A DNA stretch of 64,000 nucleotides from positions 40,155 to 104,154 of the forward strand of contig DAHXOX010000092.1 of assembly GCA_027364655.1 (NCBI GenBank), given 5' to 3'. Each line of letters starts with the position of its first letter. Position 1 is the first letter of the stretch. This DNA comes from Paludibacter sp. (lineage in GTDB: Bacteria > Bacteroidota > Bacteroidia > Bacteroidales > Paludibacteraceae). Shown piece by piece: positions 11,312 through 22,316 of this stretch. The position numbers were made by a program, and so were the translations under genes. Below the pieces are notes generated by a model. It was not told the DNA's origin, searched no databases, and was given only the letters and a program-made list of their open reading frames with translations.

Positions 11312-12607
11312 TTAGCTATTTAATAAAAACGCTGAACGAATTGCATTTACGTAATCTAACTTTTCCCATGTGAATAACTCCACTTCGAGTTCAATTGGTG
11401 CTGAATAACGTGATGTAAATGCCTTTTTTACTACGCGTGGTTCTCTTCCCATGTGTCCGTAAGATGCTGTTTCAGAATAAATTGGATTACGTAATTTCAA
11501 ACGTTCCTCAATGACTTTTGGCCGAAGATCAAAAAGTTTGTTCAATTGTTCTGCAATTTCTTCATCAGTCAAAGCAACATGTGATTTACCATAGGTGTTT
11601 ACATAGATACTTAAAGGCTTGGCAACGCCAATGGCATACGAAACTTGTACTAACATTTCGTCTGAAACACCAGCTGCTACAGCATTTTTTGCAATATGAC
11701 GCGCTGCATAGGCTGCCGAGCGATCAACTTTTGATGGGTCTTTTCCTGAAAAAGCGCCTCCTCCATGGGCACCTTTTCCACCATAAGTATCAACAATAAT
11801 TTTACGACCAGTCAGTCCGGTATCTCCATGAGGACCACCAATAACAAATTTTCCGGTAGGATTGACATGCAAAATATAGGAATTATCTAACAACGACTTT
11901 ACAACCGGATTCTTGGCGACAACTCGTGGAATAAGAATATCTTGGACATCAGCTTTGATGCGAGCAACCATTTCTTCATCAGCTTGCTGTTGGTTTTTCT
12001 CATTGCTGGTTTGAATAAATTCATCGTGTTGCGTTGAAATTACAATGGTATGAATACGAACGGGTATATTTTTTTCATTGTATTCAACTGTGACTTGTGA
12101 TTTAGCGTCAGGTCGTAAATAAGTCATTTCTACACCTTCTCGCCTAATTGAAGCTAATTCGATCAATAATTGATGGGACAAGTCTAAAGAAAGTGGCATG
12201 TAATTGTCCGTTTCGTTCGTTGCATAACCAAACATCATGCCTTGATCGCCAGCGCCTTGGTCCATCGGATTTTCACGTTCTACTCCTCGATTGATATCAT
12301 CTGATTGTTCGTGAATAGCAGACAAAATACCACAAGAATCACCATCAAATTTATACTCGCTTTTGGTGTATCCAATGCGATTAATTACTCCTCTTGTCAC
12401 TTCTTGAACGTCGATGTAAGCACTTGATTTTACTTCTCCGGCAATAACAACTTGCCCTGTAGTTACTAACGTTTCACATGCAACTTTTGAGTTAGGATCA
12501 AAAGCTAAAAAAGCATCGACAATTGCATCTGAAATTTGATCTGCCACCTTATCAGGATGGCCTTCTGAAACGGATTCAGAAGTAAATAAATAATGATTTG
12601 ATTCCAT
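11312..12607 (-). CDS. metK: S-adenosylmethionine synthetase
   Basis: [54 protein letters not shown]. Confidence 0.97.
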   Translation of the reverse strand: MESNHYLFTSESVSEGHPDKVADQISDAIVDAFLAFDPNSKVACETLVTTGQVVIAGEVKSSAYIDVQEVTRGVINRIGYTKSEYKFDGDSCGILSAIHEQSDDINRGVERENPMDQGAGDQGMMFGYATNETDNYMPLSLDLSHQLLIELASIRREGVEMTYLRPDAKSQVTVEYNEKNIPVRIHTIVISTQHDEFIQTSNEKNQQQADEEMVARIKADVQDILIPRVVAKNPVVKSLLDNSYILHVNPTGKFVIGGPHGDTGLTGRKIIVDTYGGKGAHGGGAFSGKDPSKVDRSAAYAARHIAKNAVAAGVSDEMLVQVSYAIGVAKPLSIYVNTYGKSHVALTDEEIAEQLNKLFDLRPKVIEERLKLRNPIYSETASYGHMGREPRVVKKAFTSRYSAPIELEVELFTWEKLDYVNAIRSAFLLNS

Positions 12608-12875
12608 TTTTCTACGATTTTAAAAACATGTTTCACCTAAACTAAGTTCCTCCATTCTTTATAATAGCATAAACAAAGAATGAGAACTATGGATCAAAAA
12701 GTTACTTGGAAGGAGAAAAATGAAGAATATTGGTTGAAGCCGAAGCAAAAATGAAAATCACCAATACGTTTTAGCATTTTTTTCCGTGGTTGCAAGCAAG
12801 CAAATCTATCCACATTTGAGGCTACAAAGATAAGCAATCTTTTGTTTGGTAGGATACTTGATGCACTAAAATATC

Positions 12876-12909
12876 AAAAAAGGCCACCTTAATAAAGATG
12901 ACCTTTTTT
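12876..12909 (-). terminator. Terminator downstream of the OmpP1-like gene
   Basis: AAAAAAGGCCACCTT-AATAA-AGATGACCTTTTTT inverted repeat (with G.U pairs) flanked by A/T runs. Confidence 0.65.
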
Positions 12910-12926
12910 GATAAATAATAGCGGCT

Positions 12927-14471
12927 TTAGAATCTAACGCCTACTGTCATCACAAAATTGTTCGTTTTTGTTGTCAAAGAAGCAGGACGAACTGCATCGG
13001 GCGCATTGTAAATCCATGTGTCGTTGTAAGGATAAAAGCTCTCTTTTTGATCCATTAACACATATGCCACATCAAAATTCCAGTTCTTGTAATTATAGCC
13101 AATTCCAGCCGTGTAGTTTTGTGTGGTACCTTGTAAAAAATATTGCGGATCTGTGCGGACAGTGTTATTTGGTAAATTGCGAACGGCATTACTTTTTGTA
13201 GCCGGAGTGATATAGTTATACCCCAACCGTAAAGCTAAACTATTTGTGATGCGGTATTCGCCTCCAATTTTATAAGTACTTACGCCTTGCATCATATTAC
13301 TAATATCTTGATTTTCTGTATTAAAGGCAAATGCACTATTGCTGTCATCGCGCAGTTTCATGGTTGAATAATCTGCATATTCATAATCGAAACTAATCAA
13401 TCCTTTCTGTCCAAAAATACCGGCAACGCCCAGTGTCAAAACCGAAGGTGTTTGCAATTTATACTTGCTATACCCACCTGCTGAAGGAGTGTAAGCTGTT
13501 CCTTTATATTGAGTATCATAATTAATGTCTGCATAATAGTTATCCGTCATGGAATAGAACATTGGTGAATGATATGAAATACCCAATCTTAAGAAATTTG
13601 TAGGACGAACAATAGCACCAATCTTAACGTCAAAACCTGATCCGGAAGTGTATGTTTGATTTTGCAAATTCATGCTGCCTCCATTTCCAAATGATTCCAC
13701 ATAATTACTTGATAATGAATAACTCAAATCTTGAAATCCGACGGAAGCTCCTAAATAAACCAAATTATTGATGTTGACTCCATATCCCAAATTATATTGA
13801 TCCACATATCCGTTTTCAGTAAAAGCATATTGAGGTGTCACATGTTCATTAGCTCCTAACAAGGAACTCCATTGATTTGGTTTTAAGGCTAACGTGTTTG
13901 GATTAATCAAATAACTTTGATAGGCTAACTCGGAAATCCATGGCACATTGACATTGTTGTAAGGATCATTACTATTCGCTGTTGAAAGGGAACTCTCCGG
14001 AATTCCATTGGTATAACCAGCCATGTAATCAGTAATGGATGAAAGTTGACTTGCCCCATTCATAACCCCTGAGCGATTAAAAGATTTAATACGTTCATAC
14101 GAAAAACCGAATGCTGAGCTAAAATTTGGATTATTACCGTCAAAAGCAGTTACCACAGAAAAGTTGTTGAAATGGGCTGTAAAGTTGTTGTCGTTGCCGC
14201 TTTGTCCATTCCATAAAGAAGATGTGGTATTGTCTTGCAAGTTAAGTGTTGCTGTTACTTCCGAACTGCGATAAACTCCTAATCCACCTGGATTGAGCGA
14301 AATTGATGAAGCATCTCCGCCTAAGGCTGTAAAAGCGCCACCCATACTCATGTATCGTGCTGTTCCTTTAAGTGGATATTGAGAGGCTTTTAAGGCATCA
14401 AAGCCATCTTGAGAAAAAGCTGTTGCTGAAAAAACCAGTAACGATACTATCGAAATAAGCGTTGTTTTCAT
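12927..14471 (-). CDS. Outer membrane beta-barrel protein, OmpP1/FadL/TodX-like
   Basis: Signal peptide; ARYMSMGGAFTALGGDASSISLNPGGLGVYRSSE N-terminus typical of this Bacteroidota OMP family; terminal ...VMTVGVRF. Confidence 0.8.
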   Translation of the reverse strand: MKTTLISIVSLLVFSATAFSQDGFDALKASQYPLKGTARYMSMGGAFTALGGDASSISLNPGGLGVYRSSEVTATLNLQDNTTSSLWNGQSGNDNNFTAHFNNFSVVTAFDGNNPNFSSAFGFSYERIKSFNRSGVMNGASQLSSITDYMAGYTNGIPESSLSTANSNDPYNNVNVPWISELAYQSYLINPNTLALKPNQWSSLLGANEHVTPQYAFTENGYVDQYNLGYGVNINNLVYLGASVGFQDLSYSLSSNYVESFGNGGSMNLQNQTYTSGSGFDVKIGAIVRPTNFLRLGISYHSPMFYSMTDNYYADINYDTQYKGTAYTPSAGGYSKYKLQTPSVLTLGVAGIFGQKGLISFDYEYADYSTMKLRDDSNSAFAFNTENQDISNMMQGVSTYKIGGEYRITNSLALRLGYNYITPATKSNAVRNLPNNTVRTDPQYFLQGTTQNYTAGIGYNYKNWNFDVAYVLMDQKESFYPYNDTWIYNAPDAVRPASLTTKTNNFVMTVGVRF

Positions 14472-14614
14472 ATAATTGCAAATTTGGTGAGTGATTTCCG
14501 AAAGGGATTGATAGTAAATTATTGAATGAAAAAAAATTCTTTCATGAAGAGAGTATTGAAATAGACTGCAACATCTATTTCAATGACTCTCTTATCTCTT
14601 AATTATGATTGCGA

Positions 14615-15940
14615 TTATCGACGACCGCCACGGCCTCCGCCGCCGCCATACGACCCTTCGCTACGACCTCCGCCATTATTATAGCTTGGGGAGTAGTTGT
14701 AAGAGCGTGTTTCATTATAAACAGGCCGTTCTACGCGTTGAGGTTGTTCATAAACAGGAGTTGATCGTTGAACTCTGTACGTGGAATTCCTTTGTACGTT
14801 TTGAACTTCATTACCTTGGGGAGAAATGACAACCACTCTTCGCGATCCACCTACATTATTCTGTTGTACGTAGTTCCCATTATTTCGCGGCTGATATTGA
14901 ACATTTCTATTAGCTGGGGTTGTAACATTATACCCATTACGCGTTAAGAAATTCGACCAAAATGCTCTGTTTTGCTGCGTACCACGCACGTTTATCGGAT
15001 TTTGTGCAGGCACATTGTTATTTTGACGCCCATTAACTTGTGTAAATTGATTCACTGTCGGTGCAGCCATTTGTCTTGTACCAATACTGCTATTTACAGC
15101 TCGAGCACCCATTGTTCGAGTTCCAACACTTGAACCGCGTCCAACCATGGCTCTTGATCCGGAACTATAACTATAGGGTTGAACGCCATTATTGATAGAA
15201 GTTCTTGCACCTCGACGGCTATTTTCTGTGTAGTTGTAAGGGATAGGACGCGAATAAACCCAATTATTATACATATTGCTATAATAGTAAGGATAGCCAC
15301 CCCAACCACCGTAATAATAAGGAGAATTCCATCCAAAACCCCAACCCATATCCCAATAATCACCATAAAAGTCACCAAACATACCGCCGTACATCCAAGG
15401 ATTAAGGCTCCCGTAGTAACTATACGGACTATAATAACCATAAGGATAATATGAATTATAGAAATAAGGCTGCATCCAACTATTGTAGTATGGATAACCA
15501 CCAAATGTGTTGATATTCCAATTTATATTATCCACTGGATAAGTCGACGTTGTATAACCATCGCTCAACTGAAGTAATAAGCTTGGTTGATTCGATTGTT
15601 GGATCTGAGAACCATTGATTCCATTCGATGAAAGTGTGTCGATGGGAGCACTGTTGGCGTTCCCGTTTGCATTAGCGTAATCTCCTGAATAATAAACGGT
15701 GTCTCCAGCTGCATTGCGCACAATGACAGCTTGTTGATTGCCCACATTGTTTGTTTCGATTTGATACTCTTGATTGGAAGTTGCGCTATTTTGTGTTGCT
15801 TGTGTGGGCTGTTGCATTTGTGGCGCTTGCTTTACAGTCCGAGTTGCTGTCGGATTATAAATGTCGTTGTAAAAACTTTGACTGAAAAGAGAAAGCGGTA
15901 ACAACATCAAAATAGTTAGCATCCCTAATTTCGTTTTCAT
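14615..15940 (-). CDS. Secreted low-complexity Tyr/Gly/Asn-rich protein of unknown function (start at the signal-peptide Met; track ORF extends to 15988)
   Basis: Signal peptide MKTKLGMLTILMLLPLSLFSQ; aromatic YPYGYYSPYSYYGSLNPWMYGG tract; GGGRSEGSYGGGGGRGGRR C-terminus. Confidence 0.75.
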   Translation of the reverse strand: MKTKLGMLTILMLLPLSLFSQSFYNDIYNPTATRTVKQAPQMQQPTQATQNSATSNQEYQIETNNVGNQQAVIVRNAAGDTVYYSGDYANANGNANSAPIDTLSSNGINGSQIQQSNQPSLLLQLSDGYTTSTYPVDNINWNINTFGGYPYYNSWMQPYFYNSYYPYGYYSPYSYYGSLNPWMYGGMFGDFYGDYWDMGWGFGWNSPYYYGGWGGYPYYYSNMYNNWVYSRPIPYNYTENSRRGARTSINNGVQPYSYSSGSRAMVGRGSSVGTRTMGARAVNSSIGTRQMAAPTVNQFTQVNGRQNNNVPAQNPINVRGTQQNRAFWSNFLTRNGYNVTTPANRNVQYQPRNNGNYVQQNNVGGSRRVVVISPQGNEVQNVQRNSTYRVQRSTPVYEQPQRVERPVYNETRSYNYSPSYNNGGGRSEGSYGGGGGRGGRR

Positions 15941-16165
15941 GATTGTTGTCTCCTTATTTTTTAGTTTATATCCTGAACCTTTTGTCATTTAGACTGAAAA
16001 TCTGATCAATCGTTTAATCGAATAACGCTTTTTTCTCTCTAAAAGTATATTGAAACCAACTTTATTGGTTAAGTTTGCAAGATGAATTAACATCACAAAG
16101 ATAGGCCAAATAAGACGCTTTCGACATTTGTTCTTTTTGTTTTAACGAAAAATACACCTACACGC

Positions 16166-17005
16166 ATGGATTACATTGAACTTACATTACATATTAACAA
16201 TTTACGCGGCTTTGAACACGATTTGATAGCTTACGAATTGGGAGATCTTGGGTTCGACAGCTTTGATTACAATGAAGATGAAATAAAAGCCTATTGCGCT
16301 GCATCTTTATTCGATGAAAAAACAATTGAAGCATGGCAAAATGCATTACCGGATGACCTTCAGGTAAAATATTCATTTACATTGATCAAAGAGCAAAATT
16401 GGAATGAAGTGTGGGAAAAAAATTACTTCTCCCCTATTGTGATAGGTGGCGACTGTGTGATTCACAGTTCGTTTCATCATGATATTCCTAAGGTAAAATA
16501 TGATATTTTGATTGATCCAAAAATGTCATTCGGTACCGGACATCACGAAACCACGATATTGATGGTCAGTTCATTGTTGAAATTAGAAGTAGCTGGGAAA
16601 TCACTTTTAGATATGGGTTGCGGCACCGGTATTTTGGCAATTTTAGCAGCCATGAAAGGCGCTTCACCAATCACAGCAATTGATATTGACGAATGGGCAT
16701 TCAAAAACACACAAGAAAACATGGTGCTTAATGGATTTCCTGCTATTCAGGTAGAACAAGGTGGCGCAGAATTATTGTCAGGTCGCAAATACGACATTAT
16801 CTTGGCCAACATCAATCGAAATATCCTTTTAGCTGACATGAACCATTATGCAGCATGTCTCGATCACGGCAAATTGCTACTAATGAGCGGATTTTATGAT
16901 ACTGACAGATTGGCAATTGATGATGAAGCCAAAAAAATAGGATTAGACTTACTTCATTTTGAAGAAAACAACAAATGGGTGGCAACACTCTATCAGAAAC
17001 TATAA
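16166..17005 (+). CDS. prmA: Ribosomal protein L11 methyltransferase
   Basis: DPKMSFGTGHHETT, LLDMGCGTGILAILAAMKGA, DIILANINRNILL. Confidence 0.95.
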   Translation: MDYIELTLHINNLRGFEHDLIAYELGDLGFDSFDYNEDEIKAYCAASLFDEKTIEAWQNALPDDLQVKYSFTLIKEQNWNEVWEKNYFSPIVIGGDCVIHSSFHHDIPKVKYDILIDPKMSFGTGHHETTILMVSSLLKLEVAGKSLLDMGCGTGILAILAAMKGASPITAIDIDEWAFKNTQENMVLNGFPAIQVEQGGAELLSGRKYDIILANINRNILLADMNHYAACLDHGKLLLMSGFYDTDRLAIDDEAKKIGLDLLHFEENNKWVATLYQKL

Positions 17006-17007
17006 CT

Positions 17008-17961
17008 ATGAGAACTTTTACAAACGTCAAAGATTTAGGCGACCTGAAGATTGCCGTCGCCGAAGCATTAGAATTGAAGAAAAATCGGTATGGCTACAAG
17101 CAATTGGGTGAAAACCGAACCTTATTAATGGTGTTTTTCAATTCGAGTTTACGTACTCGATTAAGCACTCAAAAAGCCGGCATGAATCTTGGCATGAACA
17201 CGATGGTGCTTGATATAAATCAGGGTGCGTGGAAATTAGAAACTGAGCGTGGCGTCATTATGGACGGGGACAAAACAGAACATATTTTGGAAGCAATTCC
17301 GGTGATGGGCAGCTATTGCGATGTCATCGCCGTGCGTTCTTTTGCCCAATTTGAAAGCAAGACATTTGACTCTAACGAAACAATTATCAATCAGTTTATT
17401 CAATATTCCGGAAAGCCGGTAATCAGTATGGAAGCGGCAACAGGACATCCTTTGCAAGCATTTGCCGACTTAATTACCATCGAAGAATACAAAAAACGAG
17501 AACGCCCAAAGGTCGTTTTGACATGGGCGCCACATCCCCGCGCTTTACCGCAGGCGGTACCTAATTCGTTTGCCGATTTTATGAATGAAGCTGACGTGGA
17601 ATTTGTCATTACACATCCAGAAGGTTATGAATTAGATGAAAAATTTGTACGAGGAGCTCGAGTAGAATACGATCAGGACAAAGCTCTAATAGGCGCTGAT
17701 TTTGTGTATGCGAAAAACTGGTCAGCTTATACCGATCCCAACTATGGTAAGATATTGAGTAAAGACCTCTCATGGACAATAAGTTCTCAAAAAATGGGCT
17801 TAACCAATAATGCGTATTTCATGCATTGCCTTCCTGTACGTCGCAATATGATCGTTACAGACGATGTGATTGAAAGTTCTCAATCACTCGTTATCCCTGA
17901 AGCGGCAAATCGTGAAATATCAGCTCAAGTAGTGATTAAACGTATTTTAGAGCATCTTTAA
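17008..17961 (+). CDS. argF': N-succinylornithine/N-acetylornithine carbamoyltransferase (ArgF' type; track ORF begins at 16975)
   Basis: FFNSSLRTRLSTQKAGMNLGMN, MHCLPVRRNMIVTDDVIE; closely resembles the Bacteroides ArgF' family; adjacent argB. Confidence 0.92.
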   Translation: MRTFTNVKDLGDLKIAVAEALELKKNRYGYKQLGENRTLLMVFFNSSLRTRLSTQKAGMNLGMNTMVLDINQGAWKLETERGVIMDGDKTEHILEAIPVMGSYCDVIAVRSFAQFESKTFDSNETIINQFIQYSGKPVISMEAATGHPLQAFADLITIEEYKKRERPKVVLTWAPHPRALPQAVPNSFADFMNEADVEFVITHPEGYELDEKFVRGARVEYDQDKALIGADFVYAKNWSAYTDPNYGKILSKDLSWTISSQKMGLTNNAYFMHCLPVRRNMIVTDDVIESSQSLVIPEAANREISAQVVIKRILEHL

Positions 17962-17965
17962 GCCA

Positions 17966-18733
17966 ATGGAAAAACTGACTATCATCAAAGTGGGTGGTAA
18001 AATTGTGGAAGAAAAAGACTCTTTACAAGCGTTTTTGCACGATTTTGCAGCCATCAAAGGGCATAAAGTGCTTGTGCACGGAGGAGGTCGTTCGGCAACA
18101 GCATTGGCCTCTAAATTGGGTATCGAGAGTGTTATGGTAAATGGACGCAGAATCACAGATAGCGAAACACTTAACGTCGTGATTATGGTGTATGGTGGTT
18201 TAGTAAACAAAACCATCGTAGCTCAATTACAGGCACTTGATATCAACGCGTTAGGGTTGACGGGCGCCGATATGAACTACATGTTATCGGAAAAAAGGCC
18301 TGTTGAAGAAATTGATTACGGCTTTGTGGGCGATGTAAAAGCGGTGGATGGAAGTATTTTAGCTGATCTGATTGCAAAAAATATTGTGCCGGTTTTAGCG
18401 CCGCTTACTCACGATAAAAAAGGCAATTTGTTGAATACCAATGCCGACACTATTGCAGGAGAAACTGCGAAAGCTTTAGCACGCTATTTTGACGTGACGT
18501 TAGTCTATTGCTTCGAAAAGAAAGGTGTTTTGCTGAATGAACATGACGACGAAAGCGTCATTTCTGACATTAATCATGCTCAATTTGAGTACTTTGTTTC
18601 TGAAGGAATTATTCGAGGAGGAATGATTCCTAAATTGGAAAATGCCTTCGATGCTATAGCTTCCGGTGTAAAACAAGTGATTATTACAAGAGCTGATTCT
18701 ATTGATGGACAATCGGGTACGAAAATAATCTGA
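17966..18733 (+). CDS. argB: Acetylglutamate (or N-succinylglutamate) kinase
   Basis: IIKVGGKIVEE, VLVHGGGRSATALASKLG, GGMIPKLENAFDAIASGVKQVIIT. Confidence 0.94.
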   Translation: MEKLTIIKVGGKIVEEKDSLQAFLHDFAAIKGHKVLVHGGGRSATALASKLGIESVMVNGRRITDSETLNVVIMVYGGLVNKTIVAQLQALDINALGLTGADMNYMLSEKRPVEEIDYGFVGDVKAVDGSILADLIAKNIVPVLAPLTHDKKGNLLNTNADTIAGETAKALARYFDVTLVYCFEKKGVLLNEHDDESVISDINHAQFEYFVSEGIIRGGMIPKLENAFDAIASGVKQVIITRADSIDGQSGTKII

Positions 18734-18742
18734 AGTTCATAT

Positions 18743-20743
18743 TCACTTCGTCTTCAACAACTCTTCCAATTTAATCAATTCATCGCGATATTGAGCAGCT
18801 TCGATAAACTCTAACTTTCGCGCTGCTTGTTGCATGTTTTTGCGCGTTGTTTCAATCGCTTTTTCCAATGCAGGCCGACTCATATATTTCACAACCGGAT
18901 CGGCCGCTACATCAACCATTGTTGGCTCAGTATAAGCATTTACTGCGGCTTGATGTCCCAAAATAGACGTGTGTCCTTTGCGTATAGATTGCGGTGTGAT
19001 ACCAAACTTGGCATTGTATGCCAACTGTTTTTCACGACGACGATTCGTTTCATCAATTGTTTTCTGCATACTGTCGGTGATTTTATCAGCATACATAATG
19101 ACTCGCCCATTCAAATTACGTGCAGCGCGCCCAGCTGTTTGTGTCAACGAACGGTGTGATCGCAAAAAACCTTCTTTGTCAGCATCAAGAATGGCAACTA
19201 ATGATACTTCGGGAAGGTCTAATCCTTCACGCAGTAAATTCACTCCTATCAATACATCGAATAACCCGTTGCGCAGATCGTCCATCAACTTAACTCGTTG
19301 TAACGTATCGACATCGGAATGAATATAATTGCAACGAATCCCCATCTTGGCTAAATAATCGGTTAATTCTTCGGCCATTCGTTTGGTTAAAGTTGTTACC
19401 AGCACCCGTTCGTCCAGCTCTGTTCTTTGCACTATTTCTTCCATCAAATCATCAATTTGATTCAAACTGGGTCGAACATCAATCACCGGATCAAGCAATC
19501 CGGTTGGTCTTACCACCTGTTCAATGATCACCCCTTCGGATTTTCCTAATTCATAATCGGCCGGCGTTGCACTCACGAAAATCACTTGACGAATTAGCTC
19601 ATCAAACTCGGCAAATTGCAACGGACGATTATCTTTTGCAGCCGGTAACCGAAATCCATATTCTACTAAGTTTTGTTTACGCGAAGCATCGCCGCCATAC
19701 ATGGCTCTGATCTGTGGAATGGTAACGTGACTTTCGTCTATTACCATGAGAAAATCTTTTGGAAAATAGTCAAGCAAACAGAACGGACGACTACCCGGTT
19801 CACGTCCATCAAAATAGCGCGAATAGTTTTCGATTCCCGAACAATATCCCAATTCGCGAATCATTTCAAGATCATAAGTGACTCTTTCATTGATTCTTTT
19901 AGCTTCATACGGTTTTCCAATCGATTCAAAAAAAGCCACTTGTTTCACCAAATCATCCTGAATTTGATGAATGGCTTGATTGATACGCTCTTTAGTTGTC
20001 ACAAAGATATTGGCTGGATAAATTTCATGCGAGTCAAACATGGACAGCGTATGACCATTGATTGGATCAAACGTTTCAATTTCATCAATCACATCTCCCC
20101 AAAAGATAACGCGTAACGCCACATCGGAATAGGCCAAAAAAATGTCCACTGTCTCCCCTTTTACCCGAAAATTACCACGATTAAATTCAATTTCGTTGCG
20201 AGAATAAAGACTATCGACCAATGACCGTAGAAAAACATTGCGCGCGATAGCTTGCCCTTTTTCAATATGAATGGTGTTGCTGTAAAAATCATCAGGATTG
20301 CCAATACCATATAAACACGATACAGACGACACCACAATAACATCCTTTCTTCCTGAAAGCAATGAAGATGTGGTAGAAAGACGAAGTTTTTCAATCTCCT
20401 GATTGATAGATAAGTCCTTCTCTATGTAGGTATCTGTGACCGGTAAATAAGCTTCCGGTTGGTAATAGTCGTAATATGAAACAAAATATTCAACCGCATT
20501 ATCAGGAAAAAAAGTTTTGAATTCACTGTAAAGTTGAGCAGCCAATGTTTTATTGTGGCTCAACACCAACGTAGGCCGATTCAATTGTTCCACCACATTG
20601 GCAATGGTAAAAGTCTTTCCAGAGCCGGTTACACCAAGCAATGTTTGAAACTTGGTTCCATTTCTTATGCCATCAACTAATTGTGCAATAGCTTCCGGTT
20701 GGTCTCCTGTGGGTTGATAAGGCGATATAATCTTGAAATCCAT
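18743..20743 (-). CDS. uvrB: Excinuclease ABC subunit B
   Basis: Walker A TLLGVTGSGKTFTIANV, YYDYYQPEAYLP, GVNLLREGLDLPEVSLVAILDADKEGFLRS, C-terminal UVR motif. Confidence 0.98.
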   Translation of the reverse strand: MDFKIISPYQPTGDQPEAIAQLVDGIRNGTKFQTLLGVTGSGKTFTIANVVEQLNRPTLVLSHNKTLAAQLYSEFKTFFPDNAVEYFVSYYDYYQPEAYLPVTDTYIEKDLSINQEIEKLRLSTTSSLLSGRKDVIVVSSVSCLYGIGNPDDFYSNTIHIEKGQAIARNVFLRSLVDSLYSRNEIEFNRGNFRVKGETVDIFLAYSDVALRVIFWGDVIDEIETFDPINGHTLSMFDSHEIYPANIFVTTKERINQAIHQIQDDLVKQVAFFESIGKPYEAKRINERVTYDLEMIRELGYCSGIENYSRYFDGREPGSRPFCLLDYFPKDFLMVIDESHVTIPQIRAMYGGDASRKQNLVEYGFRLPAAKDNRPLQFAEFDELIRQVIFVSATPADYELGKSEGVIIEQVVRPTGLLDPVIDVRPSLNQIDDLMEEIVQRTELDERVLVTTLTKRMAEELTDYLAKMGIRCNYIHSDVDTLQRVKLMDDLRNGLFDVLIGVNLLREGLDLPEVSLVAILDADKEGFLRSHRSLTQTAGRAARNLNGRVIMYADKITDSMQKTIDETNRRREKQLAYNAKFGITPQSIRKGHTSILGHQAAVNAYTEPTMVDVAADPVVKYMSRPALEKAIETTRKNMQQAARKLEFIEAAQYRDELIKLEELLKTK

Positions 20744-20786
20744 AAATTCAATAACAATTGAGAAATCGACCTAAACACCAACTACA

Positions 20787-21515
20787 TCAACGTGCATAGC
20801 TAAAAAGATGATCCCATTGTTGATAAAGTTCTTCCATGCCGGAAAAAATAGCATTTGCGCCTTCGCTCAACAACACATCATCTTCTAAAATACCTGTATT
20901 GACAGCCAAGGTATAAATGCCCGCAGCTACCGCTGAAGCGATGCCTAAAGGTGCATTTTCCACCACGACAGCTTCCCAAGGTGCAACGTTTGCTTTTTGC
21001 AAGGCCATCAAATAAGGTTCAGGATGTGGTTTGCCAAGTTCAACATCGAAGGCAGTCACCATGCGTTCGCGTTCAAAAATTTGTGGGAAAAACAATTCTA
21101 ATTTATCCAATAAACTGGGTTGACCTGATCCTGTAACTAAAAGAATATGAATATCTTGTGACTTTATTTTTTTCAACAACTCCAACGCATACGGCATAGT
21201 GCGAACAACTTCCATCTGTTCGAATAATTGGCTCTTCGCATTATAGATGGATTGCTTTTCTACTTCCGTAGCTACTCGTCCCAATTGAGCCTGAAATACA
21301 CCGTCAATGGTTCCATTTCCGGTACGGCCTTCATTCATATAGGCTTCATAGGCAGTAAACGGCATTCCGAAACTTTTTAGCGCTTTCACCCAAGCTTCTG
21401 CGTGTGCCGGCATTGAATCAAACAAAACGCCATCCATATCAAAAAAGACTGCTTTCAATTCAAATTTCGGATACGATTTTTGCTTCAAAAAAGCAGCTAT
21501 TTCTTGTACATACAT
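20787..21515 (-). CDS. HAD superfamily hydrolase, beta-phosphoglucomutase-like (track ORF extends to 21590)
   Basis: VFFDMDGVLFDSMPAHAEAW, LVTGSG, GKPHPEPYLMAL, VVENAPLGIASAVAAG. Confidence 0.9.
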   Translation of the reverse strand: MYVQEIAAFLKQKSYPKFELKAVFFDMDGVLFDSMPAHAEAWVKALKSFGMPFTAYEAYMNEGRTGNGTIDGVFQAQLGRVATEVEKQSIYNAKSQLFEQMEVVRTMPYALELLKKIKSQDIHILLVTGSGQPSLLDKLELFFPQIFERERMVTAFDVELGKPHPEPYLMALQKANVAPWEAVVVENAPLGIASAVAAGIYTLAVNTGILEDDVLLSEGANAIFSGMEELYQQWDHLFSYAR

Positions 21516-21638
21516 AATACAATCATTGAATAATAAACAATATAGAGGGTAAATATAATTTTGAAATCTGACAATGATCAATTTATTCAACCATCATCGA
21601 ATAATAAATCTCTACTGCCGATTTCTGTTACAAATAGA

Positions 21639-22316
21639 CTATTGGCTTCCTTCCATATCTAATAAACGTTTCACATTGAAATAAAAACCTCTTACTCCTG
21701 AAGGATTTTCACTAACTGTTATGTGGTCGCATTGAAGTCCTACCAACGATGAATGCAGTGGATATAATCCTAACATATAGATAATTTCGTATTCATCGCC
21801 AACCTCAATGACATGCCAAGCAGTTGGTAGCGTTCTTCCATTACCTGTCGAAAAGATGGTTTGAAGAATCATTTTCGCTTTAAAGCTCAATAATTTTGCA
21901 TCATCATTATCCCCCTTTACATGATAAGCATAAGCCATTCGATTTATCCAATGAATATCAAACGGAAATTTAGCTACTAACTGTCCTGCATAGAGTAAAA
22001 TCGTATCACAATCGGCATTAGTTAGCTTATCCTTATTAGCATAACGCGCTAAAATGTCGTCTTGTGGAGGATTGCCATAGGGTTGATATTCTTTCTGATA
22101 CGTAAATCCATAATATAGCGCTCGATATTGATTAATATTCAAGGTAGTATCGTTTGCAAGGTAGCGTTTGAAGAGTGCCGGATAATAGTAAGGTGAATTC
22201 GGATTTTTAATTTCCGATTTAATGTACGGATAATTAGGCGGTTCAATTGGAAGCCGTTGAGCTTGTACAAAAGAAACACTCAGAAGAAACAAAAAAACAA
22301 TCAGTATATTCTTCAT
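21639..22316 (-). CDS. DUF4919-like secreted protein
   Basis: Signal peptide; NQYRALYYGFTYQKEYQPYG and PTAWHVIEVGDEYEI resemble DUF4919 proteins. Confidence 0.65.
   Translation of the reverse strand: MKNILIVFLFLLSVSFVQAQRLPIEPPNYPYIKSEIKNPNSPYYYPALFKRYLANDTTLNINQYRALYYGFTYQKEYQPYGNPPQDDILARYANKDKLTNADCDTILLYAGQLVAKFPFDIHWINRMAYAYHVKGDNDDAKLLSFKAKMILQTIFSTGNGRTLPTAWHVIEVGDEYEIIYMLGLYPLHSSLVGLQCDHITVSENPSGVRGFYFNVKRLLDMEGSQ

Noticed and set aside
15094-15504. 136-aa antisense-frame and other ORFs overlapping the Tyr/Gly-rich gene
   Set aside because: Frame-shifted readings of the repetitive low-complexity coding sequence (Ile/Val-rich artefacts); no start context or family signal.
20440-20720. 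GCTTCCGGTTGG appearing twice inside uvrB as a possible repeat
   Set aside because: Both are coding codons in a conserved gene; only ~12 bp and no further similarity.
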